The notes: a model not told the origin generated them from the sequence alone. 64,000 nt of DNA from Mesorhizobium plurifarium (GCA_000824785.1 CCNB01000004.1:607152-671151), one strand, 5' to 3'; positions 51,521 through 61,965 are shown, numbered from the stretch's first letter. A program made the numbers and translations.

Positions 51521-52312
51521 TTAGGCGCAGACGCGGTTGCGGCCCTGCTTCTTCGCCTCATAGAGCTGGCGATCGGCGCGGCGGTAGAAATCCTCCGCGC
51601 TCTCCTTGTGGTCCCAGACGGCGAGGCCGACGCTGGTGGTGACCTTGAGACGCACATTGCCCGACATGATCGACAGGTTGGCGATCGCCTTGCGGATGCG
51701 CTCGGCGAACCGGGCGAGCAGTTCGACATCCATGTTGGGGGTGACGACGGCAAACTCCTCGCCGCCCAGCCGCGCTACCACATCGTGATAGCGCGTCATG
51801 CCTCTGAGACACGTGGCGACGGCCCTCAGCACCTCGTCGCCGACATCGTGACCATGCGTGTCGTTGACCTGCTTGAAATGATCGAGATCGAGGATCATCA
51901 GCCCGACGGGCCTGTCGATGCGGCGAAACTCATGCAGATATTCGCGCAACGCATCGTCGAAATAGCGGCGGTTCTGCATGCCGGTGAGACCGTCGGTGAG
52001 CGCCGCCTGCTCGAGCGTCTGCGAACGGGCGCTGAGCGAAACGGTCATGGCCCTGAGCTTGCCCTCCTCCCGCACCTGGCCGCGGATCAGCGGGTAGATG
52101 AAGAAGGTGCCGAAGAACAGCGCGGTCGCCAGCAGCGCGCCGGTGACGAACAGCAATTTGTTGAGATAGACGATCTTGTCGACGCGCGATGCCGTATCGA
52201 GGTCGGCGGCGATGTCCTGCAATTGGCCATAGGCGTGGAAGGTCACCAGGCCCGCGGCCAGGATCACAAAAATAAAAACGAAAAATGCGGATTCCGCCTT
52301 ATGGAAACGCAT
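51521..52312 (-). CDS. Membrane-bound diguanylate cyclase (GGDEF domain)
   Basis: 263 residues: two membrane segments (about 9-28 and 50-74) with a short periplasmic loop, then a GGDEF domain. The active site is GGEEF (183-187) and an inhibitory RxxD site (RYHD, 174-177) sits five residues before it, so it should make cyclic di-GMP and be product-inhibited. No sensory domain beyond the small loop. ATG at 52312; monocistronic. Confidence 0.95.
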   Translation of the reverse strand: MRFHKAESAFFVFIFVILAAGLVTFHAYGQLQDIAADLDTASRVDKIVYLNKLLFVTGALLATALFFGTFFIYPLIRGQVREEGKLRAMTVSLSARSQTLEQAALTDGLTGMQNRRYFDDALREYLHEFRRIDRPVGLMILDLDHFKQVNDTHGHDVGDEVLRAVATCLRGMTRYHDVVARLGGEEFAVVTPNMDVELLARFAERIRKAIANLSIMSGNVRLKVTTSVGLAVWDHKESAEDFYRRADRQLYEAKKQGRNRVCA

Positions 52313-52436
52313 CTACTCCCCGCGGCACTGCAAGCCCTGAGGTTATGGCATGGTGGACCTTACGGACCGTTAACCCGGACAACCTTGGCGAGAATTAGAG
52401 CCGGGGATTTTAAGGTGTTGATTGAAAAGCGTTTAG

Positions 52437-53387
52437 TCAGTCCAGAAGCGCCGGTTCGTCGCCCGGCCGCAGCCTGCGCCACTCCGCGCCCAGTTGGTGC
52501 CTGAACCAGGTCGACTGGCGCTTGGCATATTGCCGGGTGGCGATCTTGGCGCGTTCGATCGCTTCGGGAAAACCCGACTGTCCGGCCATCGCCGCCTGCA
52601 GCTCGCGCACGCCGATCGCCTTCATCGCCGGCAGGTCGGGGTCGAGGCCGAGCGCTACGAGCTGACGGACCTCGTCGAGCGCGCCCTTGTCGAGCATCTG
52701 GTCGAAACGCGCCTCGATACGCCGGACCAGTTGCTGCCGGTCCGGCTCGATGACCAGGAAGCGCGCGCTGTCGCGATCGATCACCGGCCGGCCGCGCGCC
52801 GCCTGCCATTGCAGGATCGAGCGACCCGAAGCGTCGAGCACTTCCAGCGCGCGCACGATGCGTTGGCCGTCCGTCGGCCTGAGCTGCATGGCCATGGCCG
52901 AGTCCTCGTGCATCAGCAGACGATGCAGCCTTTCGGCCCCTTGTTCCTTGAGCTCGTAACGCCAGCGCTCGCGGACGGCCGCCGGAATATCCGGCATATC
53001 CGAGATGCCTTCGGCCAGCGCGCGGAAATAAAGCCCGGTGCCGCCGACGAAAACGACTGGACGGCCCGACAGGACGCCATCGTCGATCAGCTTCGTCACG
53101 TCGCGCAGCCAGGCGCCGGTGGAATAGGCGGTGGAGGGATGTACGTGGCCGTAAAGAAAATGCGGCGCGCGTGCCATCTCGGCGGCGCTCGGCCGCGCCG
53201 TCAGGACGTCGAGAACCGAATAGCCCTGCATGGAATCGGTGTTGACGATGACCCCGCCATTGCGTTCGGCAAGATCGAGCGCCAGCGCAGACTTGCCGCT
53301 GGCGGTCGGCCCGGCTATCAGGATCGCGTTCTTGACGCGGCCCTCGCCCGCCTGTCTGCCGGAATGTTCGATGCCGCTGATCGCCAC
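52437..53387 (-). CDS. miaA: MiaA, tRNA dimethylallyltransferase
   Basis: 316 residues. Adds the dimethylallyl group to A37 of tRNAs reading UNN codons. P-loop AGPTASGKSALALDLA near residues 24-39, NTDSMQGY and the later GGTGLYFRAL are diagnostic. The GTG at 53387 is the only start that leaves the P-loop strand intact, so the gene overlaps by 17 bp the 5' end of the divergent serB gene. Confidence 0.96.
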   Translation of the reverse strand: MAISGIEHSGRQAGEGRVKNAILIAGPTASGKSALALDLAERNGGVIVNTDSMQGYSVLDVLTARPSAAEMARAPHFLYGHVHPSTAYSTGAWLRDVTKLIDDGVLSGRPVVFVGGTGLYFRALAEGISDMPDIPAAVRERWRYELKEQGAERLHRLLMHEDSAMAMQLRPTDGQRIVRALEVLDASGRSILQWQAARGRPVIDRDSARFLVIEPDRQQLVRRIEARFDQMLDKGALDEVRQLVALGLDPDLPAMKAIGVRELQAAMAGQSGFPEAIERAKIATRQYAKRQSTWFRHQLGAEWRRLRPGDEPALLD

Positions 53388-54258
53388 TTTAGTGTCCCGT
53401 CCAGAAGCCCGCGCCGTGCCGGCCTCGCTTGCGAATATGGCTTTGCGGGCCGCCGGCGCAAGCGCCCTTCACTGGCTGGCCGAGGATGTCGCCTGCGATC
53501 TCGTTTTGCCGCAGACGCCCGATATCGGTGAAATGACCGCCGATCTGCGCGCCGCGCTGGCGTCGGAACCGGTCGACGTCATCGTCCAGCCCGCTGAAGG
53601 CAGGCGCAAGAAGATTCTGCTCGCCGATATGGATTCGACGATGATCGACCAGGAGTGCATCGACGAGCTTGCCGACGAGATCGGCGTCAAGGACCACGTG
53701 GCGGCGATCACCGCGCGCTCGATGAATGGCGAGATCGCCTTCGAGCCCGCGCTGCGCGAGCGCGTCGCCCTGCTGAGGGGCCTCGACACCGCCGTGGTCG
53801 ACCGCATCATCGTCAATCGGCTGACGCTCGCCGCCGGCGGCCGCGCGCTGGTGCAGACGATGCGCGCCCATGGCGCCTGGACGGCGCTGGTCTCCGGCGG
53901 CTTCGACGTCTTCACCAGCCGCATCGCCGCCATGCTGGGATTCCAGGAAAACCAGGCGAACCGCCTGATCGAGGACGGCGGTGCATTCACCGGCATTGTG
54001 GCCGAGCCGATCCTCGGCCGCGCGGCCAAGGCGGAAGCGCTGCTCGAGATCGCGAAGAGGCTCGGGCTGACGACGGAGGATGCCATCGCGGTCGGTGACG
54101 GCGCCAACGATCTCGATATGATCCGTCTTGCCGGCACCGGCGTCGCGCTCCACGCCAAGCCGGCGGTGGCGGAGCAGGCGCGCATCCGCATCGATCATGG
54201 CGACCTGACCGCGCTGCTCTATCTCCAGGGCTATCGCCGCGAAGAGTTCATCGAATGA
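53371..54258 (+). CDS. serB: SerB, phosphoserine phosphatase
   Basis: 295 residues from the ATG at 53371. HAD motif I ADMDSTM (catalytic D86 and D88), motif II VSGGF, motif IV GDGANDLDMI. Dephosphorylates L-phosphoserine in serine synthesis. N-terminal ~75 residues are a poorly conserved ACT-like part. Head-to-head with miaA with overlapping 5' coding ends. The stop overlaps the following GNAT ATG (ATGA). Confidence 0.96.
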   Translation: MPLIATLVSRPEARAVPASLANMALRAAGASALHWLAEDVACDLVLPQTPDIGEMTADLRAALASEPVDVIVQPAEGRRKKILLADMDSTMIDQECIDELADEIGVKDHVAAITARSMNGEIAFEPALRERVALLRGLDTAVVDRIIVNRLTLAAGGRALVQTMRAHGAWTALVSGGFDVFTSRIAAMLGFQENQANRLIEDGGAFTGIVAEPILGRAAKAEALLEIAKRLGLTTEDAIAVGDGANDLDMIRLAGTGVALHAKPAVAEQARIRIDHGDLTALLYLQGYRREEFIE

Positions 54259-54827
54259 AGCCGATCCGCACCGAGCGCCTCATCCTGCGCAACTGGGAAG
54301 AGCGCGACCGCGAGCTTTTCCACCGCATCAACTCCGACGAGCGCGTGATGGAGTTCTTCCCGTTCCGTCGCGACCGCGCCGCGGCGGACGCCAAGATGGA
54401 CGAGGTCTGCGCCTGGATCGAAGAGGACGGCTACGGCTTCGCCGCGGCCGAGATTGCCACAACCGGCGAATGCATCGGCTTCGTCGGATTATCCGGAACG
54501 GAAGACATAGACGTGCTGGCGCCCGGCACGATCGAGATCGGCTGGCGCCTGGCGCCCGAATTCTGGGGCAAGGGCTACGTCACCGAGGCGTCGGAAGTCT
54601 GGCTTGCCTTTGGCTTCGAAACGCTTGGCGTCGACGAAATCGTGTCGTTCGCGGTTGCCGGCAACCGTCGCTCGATCGCCGTCATGAAGCGGCTCGGCAT
54701 GCAACCCGACGCAGGCGCCGATTTCGATCATCCAAGTGTCCCCGACACGCATCCGCATCTCAAGCGGCATGTCCTCTACAGGCTGTCGCGCGAGGACTGG
54801 CAGGCGCGAAAAAGGGCGGCTCGCTAG
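54255..54827 (+). CDS. GNAT-family acetyltransferase (RimJ/RimL-like)
   Basis: 190 residues. Begins MKPIRTERLILRNWEERDRELF, the usual RimJ/RimL-type start, with GWRLAPEFWGKGYVTEA (acetyl-CoA loop) at about 96-112 and the conserved N-x-RSIAVMKRLGM. Translationally coupled to serB. Stop codon lies in the loop of the following terminator. Confidence 0.9.
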   Translation: MKPIRTERLILRNWEERDRELFHRINSDERVMEFFPFRRDRAAADAKMDEVCAWIEEDGYGFAAAEIATTGECIGFVGLSGTEDIDVLAPGTIEIGWRLAPEFWGKGYVTEASEVWLAFGFETLGVDEIVSFAVAGNRRSIAVMKRLGMQPDAGADFDHPSVPDTHPHLKRHVLYRLSREDWQARKRAAR

Positions 54828-54836
54828 CCGCCCTTT
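54811..54836. terminator. Bidirectional terminator between the GNAT and degP genes
   Basis: 11-bp perfect stem AAAGGGCGGCT (54811-54821) and AGCCGCCCTTT (54826-54836), loop CGCT, flanked by A-run on the left and TTTT on the right, so it can stop both convergent transcripts. Confidence 0.9.
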
Positions 54837-54872
54837 TCATTGAACATCAATCGGTTGCCGAACTTTCCGGAC

Positions 54873-56390
<1,518 letters not shown>

Positions 56391-56599
56391 CGTGACCTCC
56401 CGGTGGTTCTGAAAAGGAAAAGCGCATCCGCAAAGGCGCCCGTCTTGCTCATGTTGGCAAGAAATAAGGCACGTTTGCGGCTATAGCTATCGGCCAAGGA
56501 TAAATCGTCAATCGCTTCGGCACCAAGGAATTTTCATTCGAGGCAATTCCGGGAAAAGTGCTTAGCGGTTTTCCGTCCGGAATTGCGCAAAACAAACAG

Positions 56600-56785
56600 C
56601 TAGCCGCGGACCAGCCAGACGATACCGACGCCTATGGCGATCGCCACCAGCCCGCCGATCCGCAGCATATTTTCCGGCATCGACAGCACCTCGGCGGCGA
56701 GTTTCCGGGCCAGAGCCGGAAACCCTCCGTAGACCAGCCCTTCGATCACCAGGACCAGGCCGATTGCCGCCAGAAAATCCTGCAC
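56600..56785 (-). CDS. DUF2065 small membrane protein (YjeT-like)
   Basis: 61 residues, two membrane segments (about 3-25 and 41-60) with FPALARKLAAEVLSMPENMLR between, the DUF2065 pattern. It is six bases after the hflC stop on the same strand. DUF2065 genes are often found beside hflKC, but their function is not known. Confidence 0.88.
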   Translation of the reverse strand: MQDFLAAIGLVLVIEGLVYGGFPALARKLAAEVLSMPENMLRIGGLVAIAIGVGIVWLVRG

Positions 56786-56791
56786 CGCCCG

Positions 56792-57736
56792 CTACTGGGC
56801 GGTGCCGGGTTGCGTCGCAGGCGCGGCCGGTGGAGCGGAAGGCGCCGGTCCGGGCTTGCTGTCCGGATTTCGGAAATAGCGGAAGAACTCGGATTCGGGC
56901 GAGAGCACCATCGTCGTTCCGGTGTTGTCCAGCGCCGTGCCGTAGGCGTTCATCGAGCGATAGAAATCGAAGAAGGCCGGATCGCGCTTATAGGCGTCCG
57001 CGAAGGTCGCGCTGCGCTGCGCCTCGCCCTCGCCGCGCAGGATCTCCGATTCCTTCTGCGCCTCGGCGACGATCTCGACGACCTCGCGGTCGGCCCGCGC
57101 CCTGATGCGCTGCGCCGCCTCGTTGCCGCGCGCCCTCAGACGCTCGGCCTCCGCCAGGCGCTCGGCCTTCATGCGGTCATAGGTCTGCTGCGAGACCTCC
57201 GCCGTCAGATCGGTCCGGCGGATGCGCACATCCTCGATGTCGAGGCCGAGCGAGGTCGCGTCCGGGCGCAACTGATCGCGCACCTCGCGCATCATGTTGC
57301 CGCGCTCTTCCGAAAGAGCGGCCTCGAAGTCGCGCAGGCCGTAGACACGGCGCAGCGCCGCGTCGAGACGCGTCTTCAGGCGGGCCTCCGCCAATTCCAC
57401 CTGGCCGGACACTGCCGCGCGGAAGGTGCGCGGATCCGAGATGCGATAGGCGATGAAGGCATCGACCTCGTAGAACTTGCCGCCCGAGACCTGGACGCGG
57501 ATGTTGTCGAGGTCGAAGCGCATAACCCGCTTCTCAACCATCTGCACGCTGTCGGCATCGAAGAAGGCGAACGGCGCCTTGAAGTAGATGCCGGGTTCGT
57601 TTTTGACGTCGATGATCTCGCCGAACCTCAGCACGATCGCCTGCTGGCCGGCATTGACCACGAATACCGAGGAATAGAGCAAAAACAGAAGGACGGCCGC
57701 GATGACGGCGATGATGGGAAGACGGTTGGCCATCAC
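56792..57736 (-). CDS. hflC: HflC, modulator of FtsH protease
   Basis: 314 residues. N-terminal membrane helix (about 8-28), SPFH/band 7 domain (about 25-190) with VNAGQQAIVLRFGEI, then a coiled-coil with RARGNEAAQRIRARADRE and a proline/alanine-rich tail. Forms the HflK-HflC complex at the periplasmic side of the inner membrane, regulating FtsH. Its ATG overlaps the hflK stop. Confidence 0.96.
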   Translation of the reverse strand: MMANRLPIIAVIAAVLLFLLYSSVFVVNAGQQAIVLRFGEIIDVKNEPGIYFKAPFAFFDADSVQMVEKRVMRFDLDNIRVQVSGGKFYEVDAFIAYRISDPRTFRAAVSGQVELAEARLKTRLDAALRRVYGLRDFEAALSEERGNMMREVRDQLRPDATSLGLDIEDVRIRRTDLTAEVSQQTYDRMKAERLAEAERLRARGNEAAQRIRARADREVVEIVAEAQKESEILRGEGEAQRSATFADAYKRDPAFFDFYRSMNAYGTALDNTGTTMVLSPESEFFRYFRNPDSKPGPAPSAPPAAPATQPGTAQ

Positions 57737-58842
57737 TGGTTACCTCCCGTCACGCCCATCGGGCCCGGCGCCGGTTGCGCTTTCGGCTGCAATGCCGGCA
57801 GCGGCAGGTAAGGCAGCACGCCCTGACCGTTGCCCTGCTCGACGACGACCTTGTTCGAGTCCTTCAGGATCCTCTCCATGGTTTCGAGATAGAGGCGCTT
57901 GCGCGTCACGTCGGGCGCCTTGGCGTATTCGTTATAGACGGAGATGAAGCGCTGCGCCTCGCCTTCCGCCTCCTGAACGACCCGGTTCTTGTAGGCCGCC
58001 GCATCTTCGCGGATCTGCGCCGCTTCGCCGCGCGCCTGCCCGAGCTTCTGGTTGGAATACTGATTGGCCTGCTCGACGAACTTGTCCTCGTCCTGCTCGG
58101 CGCGCTGCACCTCGTCGAACGCATCGGCCACCTCGCGCGGCGGTGCTGCGTCCTCGATCGAGACCGCGTTGACCTGGAGGCCGGTCTTGTAGCCGTCGAG
58201 CGTGCCCTGGATGATCTCGCGCACCGCCGTTGCGATGCCCTGGCGATCGTCGCGGAAGATGTCCTGCGCCGGACGCCGGCCGACGACTTCGCGCATGGCG
58301 CTCTCGGCCACCTGGGTCAGCATGCCGTCGGGGTCGGAAACGTCGAACAGATAGGCTTTGGGATCGGAGACCTGGTAGGCCACCGAGAACTGCACGTTGA
58401 CGATGTTCTGATCGCCGGACAGCATCAACCCGGAGCCGCTGGTCGCGCCGCCGCCTATGCTGACGAGTTGTTCGGAGATCTTGGCTGTCTCTACCGTTTC
58501 GATCGGCCACCAGTGGAAATGCAGGCCAGGCTGCGAAAGCTCGGTCTTCGGCTGGCCGAAGCGCAGTTCGACGGCGACCTCGTCGGGCTGCACGGTATAG
58601 ATCGCCTTGAAGGCCCACAGCACGATGAGGGCCAGCGCGATCAGCCCGAGCACGGCCGGGCTGGCGCCGCCGCCGCCCGGAAGCGCGCGCCGCAGCCTGT
58701 CCTGGCCGCGGCGGATGATGTCCTCGAGATCGGGAGGCGAACCCTGCGGGCCGCTTGGCCCCTTCGGTCCCTGCCCCCAGGGCCCCTGATTGCCGCCGCC
58801 GCCCCACGGGCCGCCGCCACCGCTCTTGTCGTTCCAGGGCAT
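57733..58842 (-). CDS. hflK: HflK, modulator of FtsH protease
   Basis: 369 residues. Glycine/proline/tryptophan-rich N terminus (about 5-55), membrane helix (about 61-80), SPFH domain starting YTVQPDEVAVELRFG, coiled coil with EQANQYSNQKLGQARGEAAQIREDAAAYKN around 255-290. Partner of HflC, same operon, four-base overlap. Order folA, hflK, hflC, DUF2065, degP is on one strand, consistent with an envelope-stress group. Confidence 0.96.
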   Translation of the reverse strand: MPWNDKSGGGGPWGGGGNQGPWGQGPKGPSGPQGSPPDLEDIIRRGQDRLRRALPGGGGASPAVLGLIALALIVLWAFKAIYTVQPDEVAVELRFGQPKTELSQPGLHFHWWPIETVETAKISEQLVSIGGGATSGSGLMLSGDQNIVNVQFSVAYQVSDPKAYLFDVSDPDGMLTQVAESAMREVVGRRPAQDIFRDDRQGIATAVREIIQGTLDGYKTGLQVNAVSIEDAAPPREVADAFDEVQRAEQDEDKFVEQANQYSNQKLGQARGEAAQIREDAAAYKNRVVQEAEGEAQRFISVYNEYAKAPDVTRKRLYLETMERILKDSNKVVVEQGNGQGVLPYLPLPALQPKAQPAPGPMGVTGGNQ

Positions 58843-58984
58843 GAATGTCCTTTCGCTTCGGTTCCCTCAAGGCCTTGCGGCGCAATCCTAACGTAGTTCT
58901 TCTATAGGGACGCCTTGGCACGCTTTCAACGCGATGTGCCATCGCCATCGTCCGATTTGGGCCGGTAGCGACCGTTTGTCGTCG

Positions 58985-59503
58985 TCAACGGCCGTCGCGA
59001 CGGCGTTCGTAGACGGTGTAGCGCGTCGCGTGGCTGTCCTTCTCGCCGGCGGGAAAGTCCTTGGCGCTGACGACTCGCCAGGTGCTGGGATCGATCGGCG
59101 GGAAATGCGCATCGCCATCGACGCTGGCCAGCACATGGGTCACGTGCAGCCGGTCGGCAAGCGGCAAGGCCTGGGCATAGATCTCGCCGCCACCGACCAC
59201 GCAGATTTCCTCCGCTCCCGCCATGCAGCGGCCGCGTACTCTGGCCAGAGCGACCGCGTCACCCAGCGAGTGGGCCACCTCAATGCCTTCGGCGCGCCAG
59301 GCTTTGTCGCGCGTCACCACGATGTTGAGCCGGCCGGGCAGCGGCCGGCCGATCCCTTCATAGGTCTTGCGGCCCATGATGATCGGCTTGCCCATCGTAT
59401 CGGCCTTGAAGCGCTTGAGATCGGTGGAAAGCCGCCACGGCAGGCCGCCCTCGCGGCCGATCACGCCGTTTTCGGCAATGGCGACGTAGATCGCGATGTC
59501 CAT
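58985..59503 (-). CDS. folA: FolA, dihydrofolate reductase
   Basis: 172 residues. Begins IYVAIAENGVIGREGGLPWRLSTDLKRFKADTMGKPIIMGRKTYEGIGRPLPGR, the complete DHFR signature with W, the catalytic Asp at TDLK and the NADPH-binding GRKTYE. Reduces dihydrofolate with NADPH for thymidylate and purine synthesis. ATG shares bases with the stop of the upstream DUF4424 gene (TGATG), and hflK starts 142 bp downstream. No thyA is present. Confidence 0.96.
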   Translation of the reverse strand: MDIAIYVAIAENGVIGREGGLPWRLSTDLKRFKADTMGKPIIMGRKTYEGIGRPLPGRLNIVVTRDKAWRAEGIEVAHSLGDAVALARVRGRCMAGAEEICVVGGGEIYAQALPLADRLHVTHVLASVDGDAHFPPIDPSTWRVVSAKDFPAGEKDSHATRYTVYERRRDGR

Positions 59504-60519
59504 CAGCCGCCATTCCCGCTATTGTCCGAGGGCTCCAGCAGCAGGATGTCGATGTCGCGCTCCGGATAGAAATCCTTCGCGGTGATCTCGAACGTCGTCG
59601 GCCCGACCTTTTTGACATTGTCGCCGCAGAAGGAGACGAGGTTTTTGGGGCTGCCCTTGTCGATGGTCAGCTTGAAATTGCCGATGGTGCCGGATGCCCA
59701 ATTGCCCCCCGTGGTCAGGATATAGGCGATCCGGCTCTCATAATATTTCGGATAGCCGTCCGGATTCGCCTTGGCCGCCTTGCGCACCGCGTTGTCGAAC
59801 GTCTCGTCCATGCAATAGCGGCTCTTGTAGCTTTGATATTGCGGGTTCTGGAACTGGCCGTCGGAGAAGAAGCTGACCGAGGAGGTGCCGCCGACGCTGG
59901 GCTTGTAGCGGTGCGAGACATGGACCTCCTTGTTGGCCGGAAAGGTCGAGCGCCACCAGTAAGTCGAGCGCAACTGCCAGAAGGGCACATAGGCGGTCTG
60001 CATGCCCGAGCCGTCATCGGCGGTATCCTCGATGATGATGCCGCGGTCCTCCCAGTCCTTGGTGACATCCTTGGGCAGCTTTGCCAGCGCCGCCTTGGCG
60101 GCGTCGCCGAACGGATAGAGCGGCACGTTCTGCGCCTTGAGGTCGGCGGTGATGTCGATGCCCAGCGCAAACGCCCTTTGCTCGAGCTGAGGCTTGGCGT
60201 CGACGCCGTCGATCGTCACCTCGAAGCCGAGGAAATTATCGCTCTGCGCCTCCGGGATCGCCGGCATCTCGTTGGGATCGCCTTCGATGTCGGGCATCGG
60301 GAACGCGACGATGGAGCTGACATCCTTGTCGGTGTTGTTGCGGAAGACATAGTCGACCGTCACCTTCTCCGGCGAGATGAAAAGATCTTCGCTCTGCATG
60401 GCGACGGCGTCGCTGCGCGACAGGATCAGTCCACCGGTGCCGAGTTCGGCGATGGAATCATTGGCGAAGGCTGGCGCGGCCATGACTGCCAGCGCTGCGG
60501 TCAGTACGGTGCGTAACAT
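59503..60519 (-). CDS. DUF4424-family secreted protein
   Basis: 338 residues from the ATG at 60519, which gives a clean signal peptide (MLRTVLTAALAVMAAPAFA, cleavage near 20). The mature protein begins NDSIAELGTGGLILSRSDAV and matches the DUF4424 pattern; function unknown. Several tryptophan-rich motifs (VPFWQLRSTYWWR) and two cysteines in the C-terminal half. Probably periplasmic. Located immediately before folA with overlapping stop and start, and divergent from cobF. Confidence 0.82.
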   Translation of the reverse strand: MLRTVLTAALAVMAAPAFANDSIAELGTGGLILSRSDAVAMQSEDLFISPEKVTVDYVFRNNTDKDVSSIVAFPMPDIEGDPNEMPAIPEAQSDNFLGFEVTIDGVDAKPQLEQRAFALGIDITADLKAQNVPLYPFGDAAKAALAKLPKDVTKDWEDRGIIIEDTADDGSGMQTAYVPFWQLRSTYWWRSTFPANKEVHVSHRYKPSVGGTSSVSFFSDGQFQNPQYQSYKSRYCMDETFDNAVRKAAKANPDGYPKYYESRIAYILTTGGNWASGTIGNFKLTIDKGSPKNLVSFCGDNVKKVGPTTFEITAKDFYPERDIDILLLEPSDNSGNGG

Positions 60520-60661
60520 GGACCCCTCCTCTGTGCCGCGATACCGGGGCCAGCCGGATGCGCTCTTCCATCTACCCGTTTCAGGATAGCGTTTCAAAGC
60601 CCTTCGTCGCCGGATACGGGTACTTCTGGACACCGCGCCGCCGATCGGGCAGGAGATCGCC

Positions 60662-61423
60662 ATGCGCAAGCTTCTCGTCATCGGCATCGGCGCCGGCAAT
60701 CCCGACCACATGACGGTCCAGGCCATCGACGGCTTGAACCGCGCCGACGTGCTGTTCATTCCCGACAAGGGAGCGAAGAAGAACGATCTTGCCGATTTGC
60801 GCCGGCAGATCTGCGACCGCTTCGTCACCAATCCGAAATCGCGCCGGGTCGAGTTCGATGTGCCGGTCCGGGCCGAGCCGACATCGTCTTACCGGACAAC
60901 CGTCGACGACTGGCACGAGGCGATCGCCGAAATCTACGAGACCTTGATCCGCGGCGAGCTTGCCGAAGACGGCTGCGGCGCCTTCCTGATCTGGGGCGAC
61001 CCGTCGCTCTATGACAGCGCGCTACGCATCCTCGAACGCGTGCGCCTGAGGGGCAATGTCGGTTTCGAGCTGGAGGTCATCCCCGGCATCACCGCGATCC
61101 AGGCGCTGGCCGCCGCCCACGCGACCGCGCTCAACCGCATCGGCGATTCGATCCTGGTCACCACCGGGCGGCGACTGACCGAGGAAGGCCTGCCCGCCAA
61201 TGCCGGCTCGACCATAGTCATGCTCGACGGCAAATGCGCCTTCAACACGCTGGCCGACAAGGACGTCCTCATCCAGTGGGGCGCCTATCTCGGCACGCCG
61301 GATGAGATCGTTATTTCCGGACGCTTAGGCGACGTCGGCGCCGAAATCGAAAGGGTTCGTGAGGACGCCCGGCGAAAGAAGGGCTGGATCATGGACACGT
61401 ATCTGCTGAGGAAGCCAGAATAG
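60662..61423 (+). CDS. cobF: CobF, precorrin-6A synthase (deacetylating), C1-methyltransferase
   Basis: 253 residues. Methylates precorrin-5 at C-1 with loss of acetate, giving precorrin-6A: the one ring methylation absent from the main cob cluster. SAM loop KLLVIGIGAGNPDHMT at residues 3-18, IWGDPSLYD and EVIPGITAIQALA match CobF. It is about 50 kb from the other cob genes, divergent from DUF4424, and followed by a long inverted repeat. No cobalamin riboswitch motif is evident in the 142 bp upstream. Confidence 0.95.
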   Translation: MRKLLVIGIGAGNPDHMTVQAIDGLNRADVLFIPDKGAKKNDLADLRRQICDRFVTNPKSRRVEFDVPVRAEPTSSYRTTVDDWHEAIAEIYETLIRGELAEDGCGAFLIWGDPSLYDSALRILERVRLRGNVGFELEVIPGITAIQALAAAHATALNRIGDSILVTTGRRLTEEGLPANAGSTIVMLDGKCAFNTLADKDVLIQWGAYLGTPDEIVISGRLGDVGAEIERVREDARRKKGWIMDTYLLRKPE

Positions 61424-61538
61424 GCAGTAGGCAGTAGGGATTAGGCAGTAGGGCGATCGAGGGTCGTCGATTTCATAGGTGCCTGGCAACTCCAGGGAGA
61501 TCACACCCTACCGCCTAAATCCTACTGCCTACTGCCTA
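61421..61538. repeat. 33-bp inverted repeat made of GGCAGTA units, cobF-modE interval
   Basis: Left arm 61421-61453 and right arm 61506-61538 match as reverse complements at 30 of 33 positions, around a 52-bp loop. Each arm holds three GGCAGTA-type units. It overlaps the cobF stop codon by three bases and lies just after the stop of the modE-like gene on the other strand, so it could terminate both convergent transcripts. Confidence 0.85.
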
Positions 61539-61550
61539 ATCTCTACTGCC

Positions 61551-61892
61551 TCACCCCGCATCGATCTCCGCCTGCAAGGCCTGCATATGCACGGCTGCGG
61601 CCGATGAAGCGGCTCGCTCTATCGCGCGAAAGCGGCTGACCACGGCCAGACCCACCGATGTCAGTTGCGCGCCGCCGCCTTTGCGGCCACCCGTCTGCGC
61701 CGCGACCAGCGGCTTGCCGAAGACGCGGTTCATGTCCTCGACCAGATCCCAGGCATGCTTGTAGGACATCTCCATGCCGCGCGCCGCGGCCGAGATCGAG
61801 CCGAAGGCGGCGATCTGCTCCAGAAGCTCGATCTTGCCCGGGCCGATCCGGCCGTCGGGGTCGAGATTTATCCGCAGGCTCAGCGACGGCAT
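61551..61892 (-). CDS. One-domain ModE-like molybdate-responsive regulator
   Basis: 113 residues: only the ModE N-terminal winged helix (RIGPGKIELLEQIAAFGSISAAARGMEMSYKHAWDLVEDMNRVF), without the C-terminal molybdate-binding di-Mop domain. It is therefore unclear whether it senses molybdate directly. Preceded on the same strand by modC (88 bp gap with a Mo-box-like palindrome). Likely a local repressor of molybdate uptake. Confidence 0.9.
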   Translation of the reverse strand: MPSLSLRINLDPDGRIGPGKIELLEQIAAFGSISAAARGMEMSYKHAWDLVEDMNRVFGKPLVAAQTGGRKGGGAQLTSVGLAVVSRFRAIERAASSAAAVHMQALQAEIDAG

Positions 61893-61942
61893 TTCATCTC
61901 CTCGGATTTTACGGCATCACAATAGTCCCTGTGGAAGCTGAG

Positions 61943-61965
61943 CGCTATTCCAAATATACATAGCG
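61943..61965. promoter_or_regulatory. Mo-box-like palindrome upstream of the modE-like gene
   Basis: CGCTAT at 61943-61948 and ATAGCG at 61960-61965, with TACAT before the second half, resembling known ModE sites (CGnTATAT...TAnATAnCG). It lies 51 bp upstream of the modE-like ATG, and right after the modC stop region. Confidence 0.6.

Noticed and set aside
49515..52312. HerA-like ATPase plus GGDEF protein as a defence island
   Set aside because: Genes are convergent and separated, with no nuclease, Sir2 or cyclic-nucleotide effector; GGDEF is an ordinary membrane diguanylate cyclase.
60520..60661. Cobalamin riboswitch in front of cobF
   Set aside because: I looked for the conserved B12-box and core elements and saw none in the 142-bp gap; a covariance search would be decisive.
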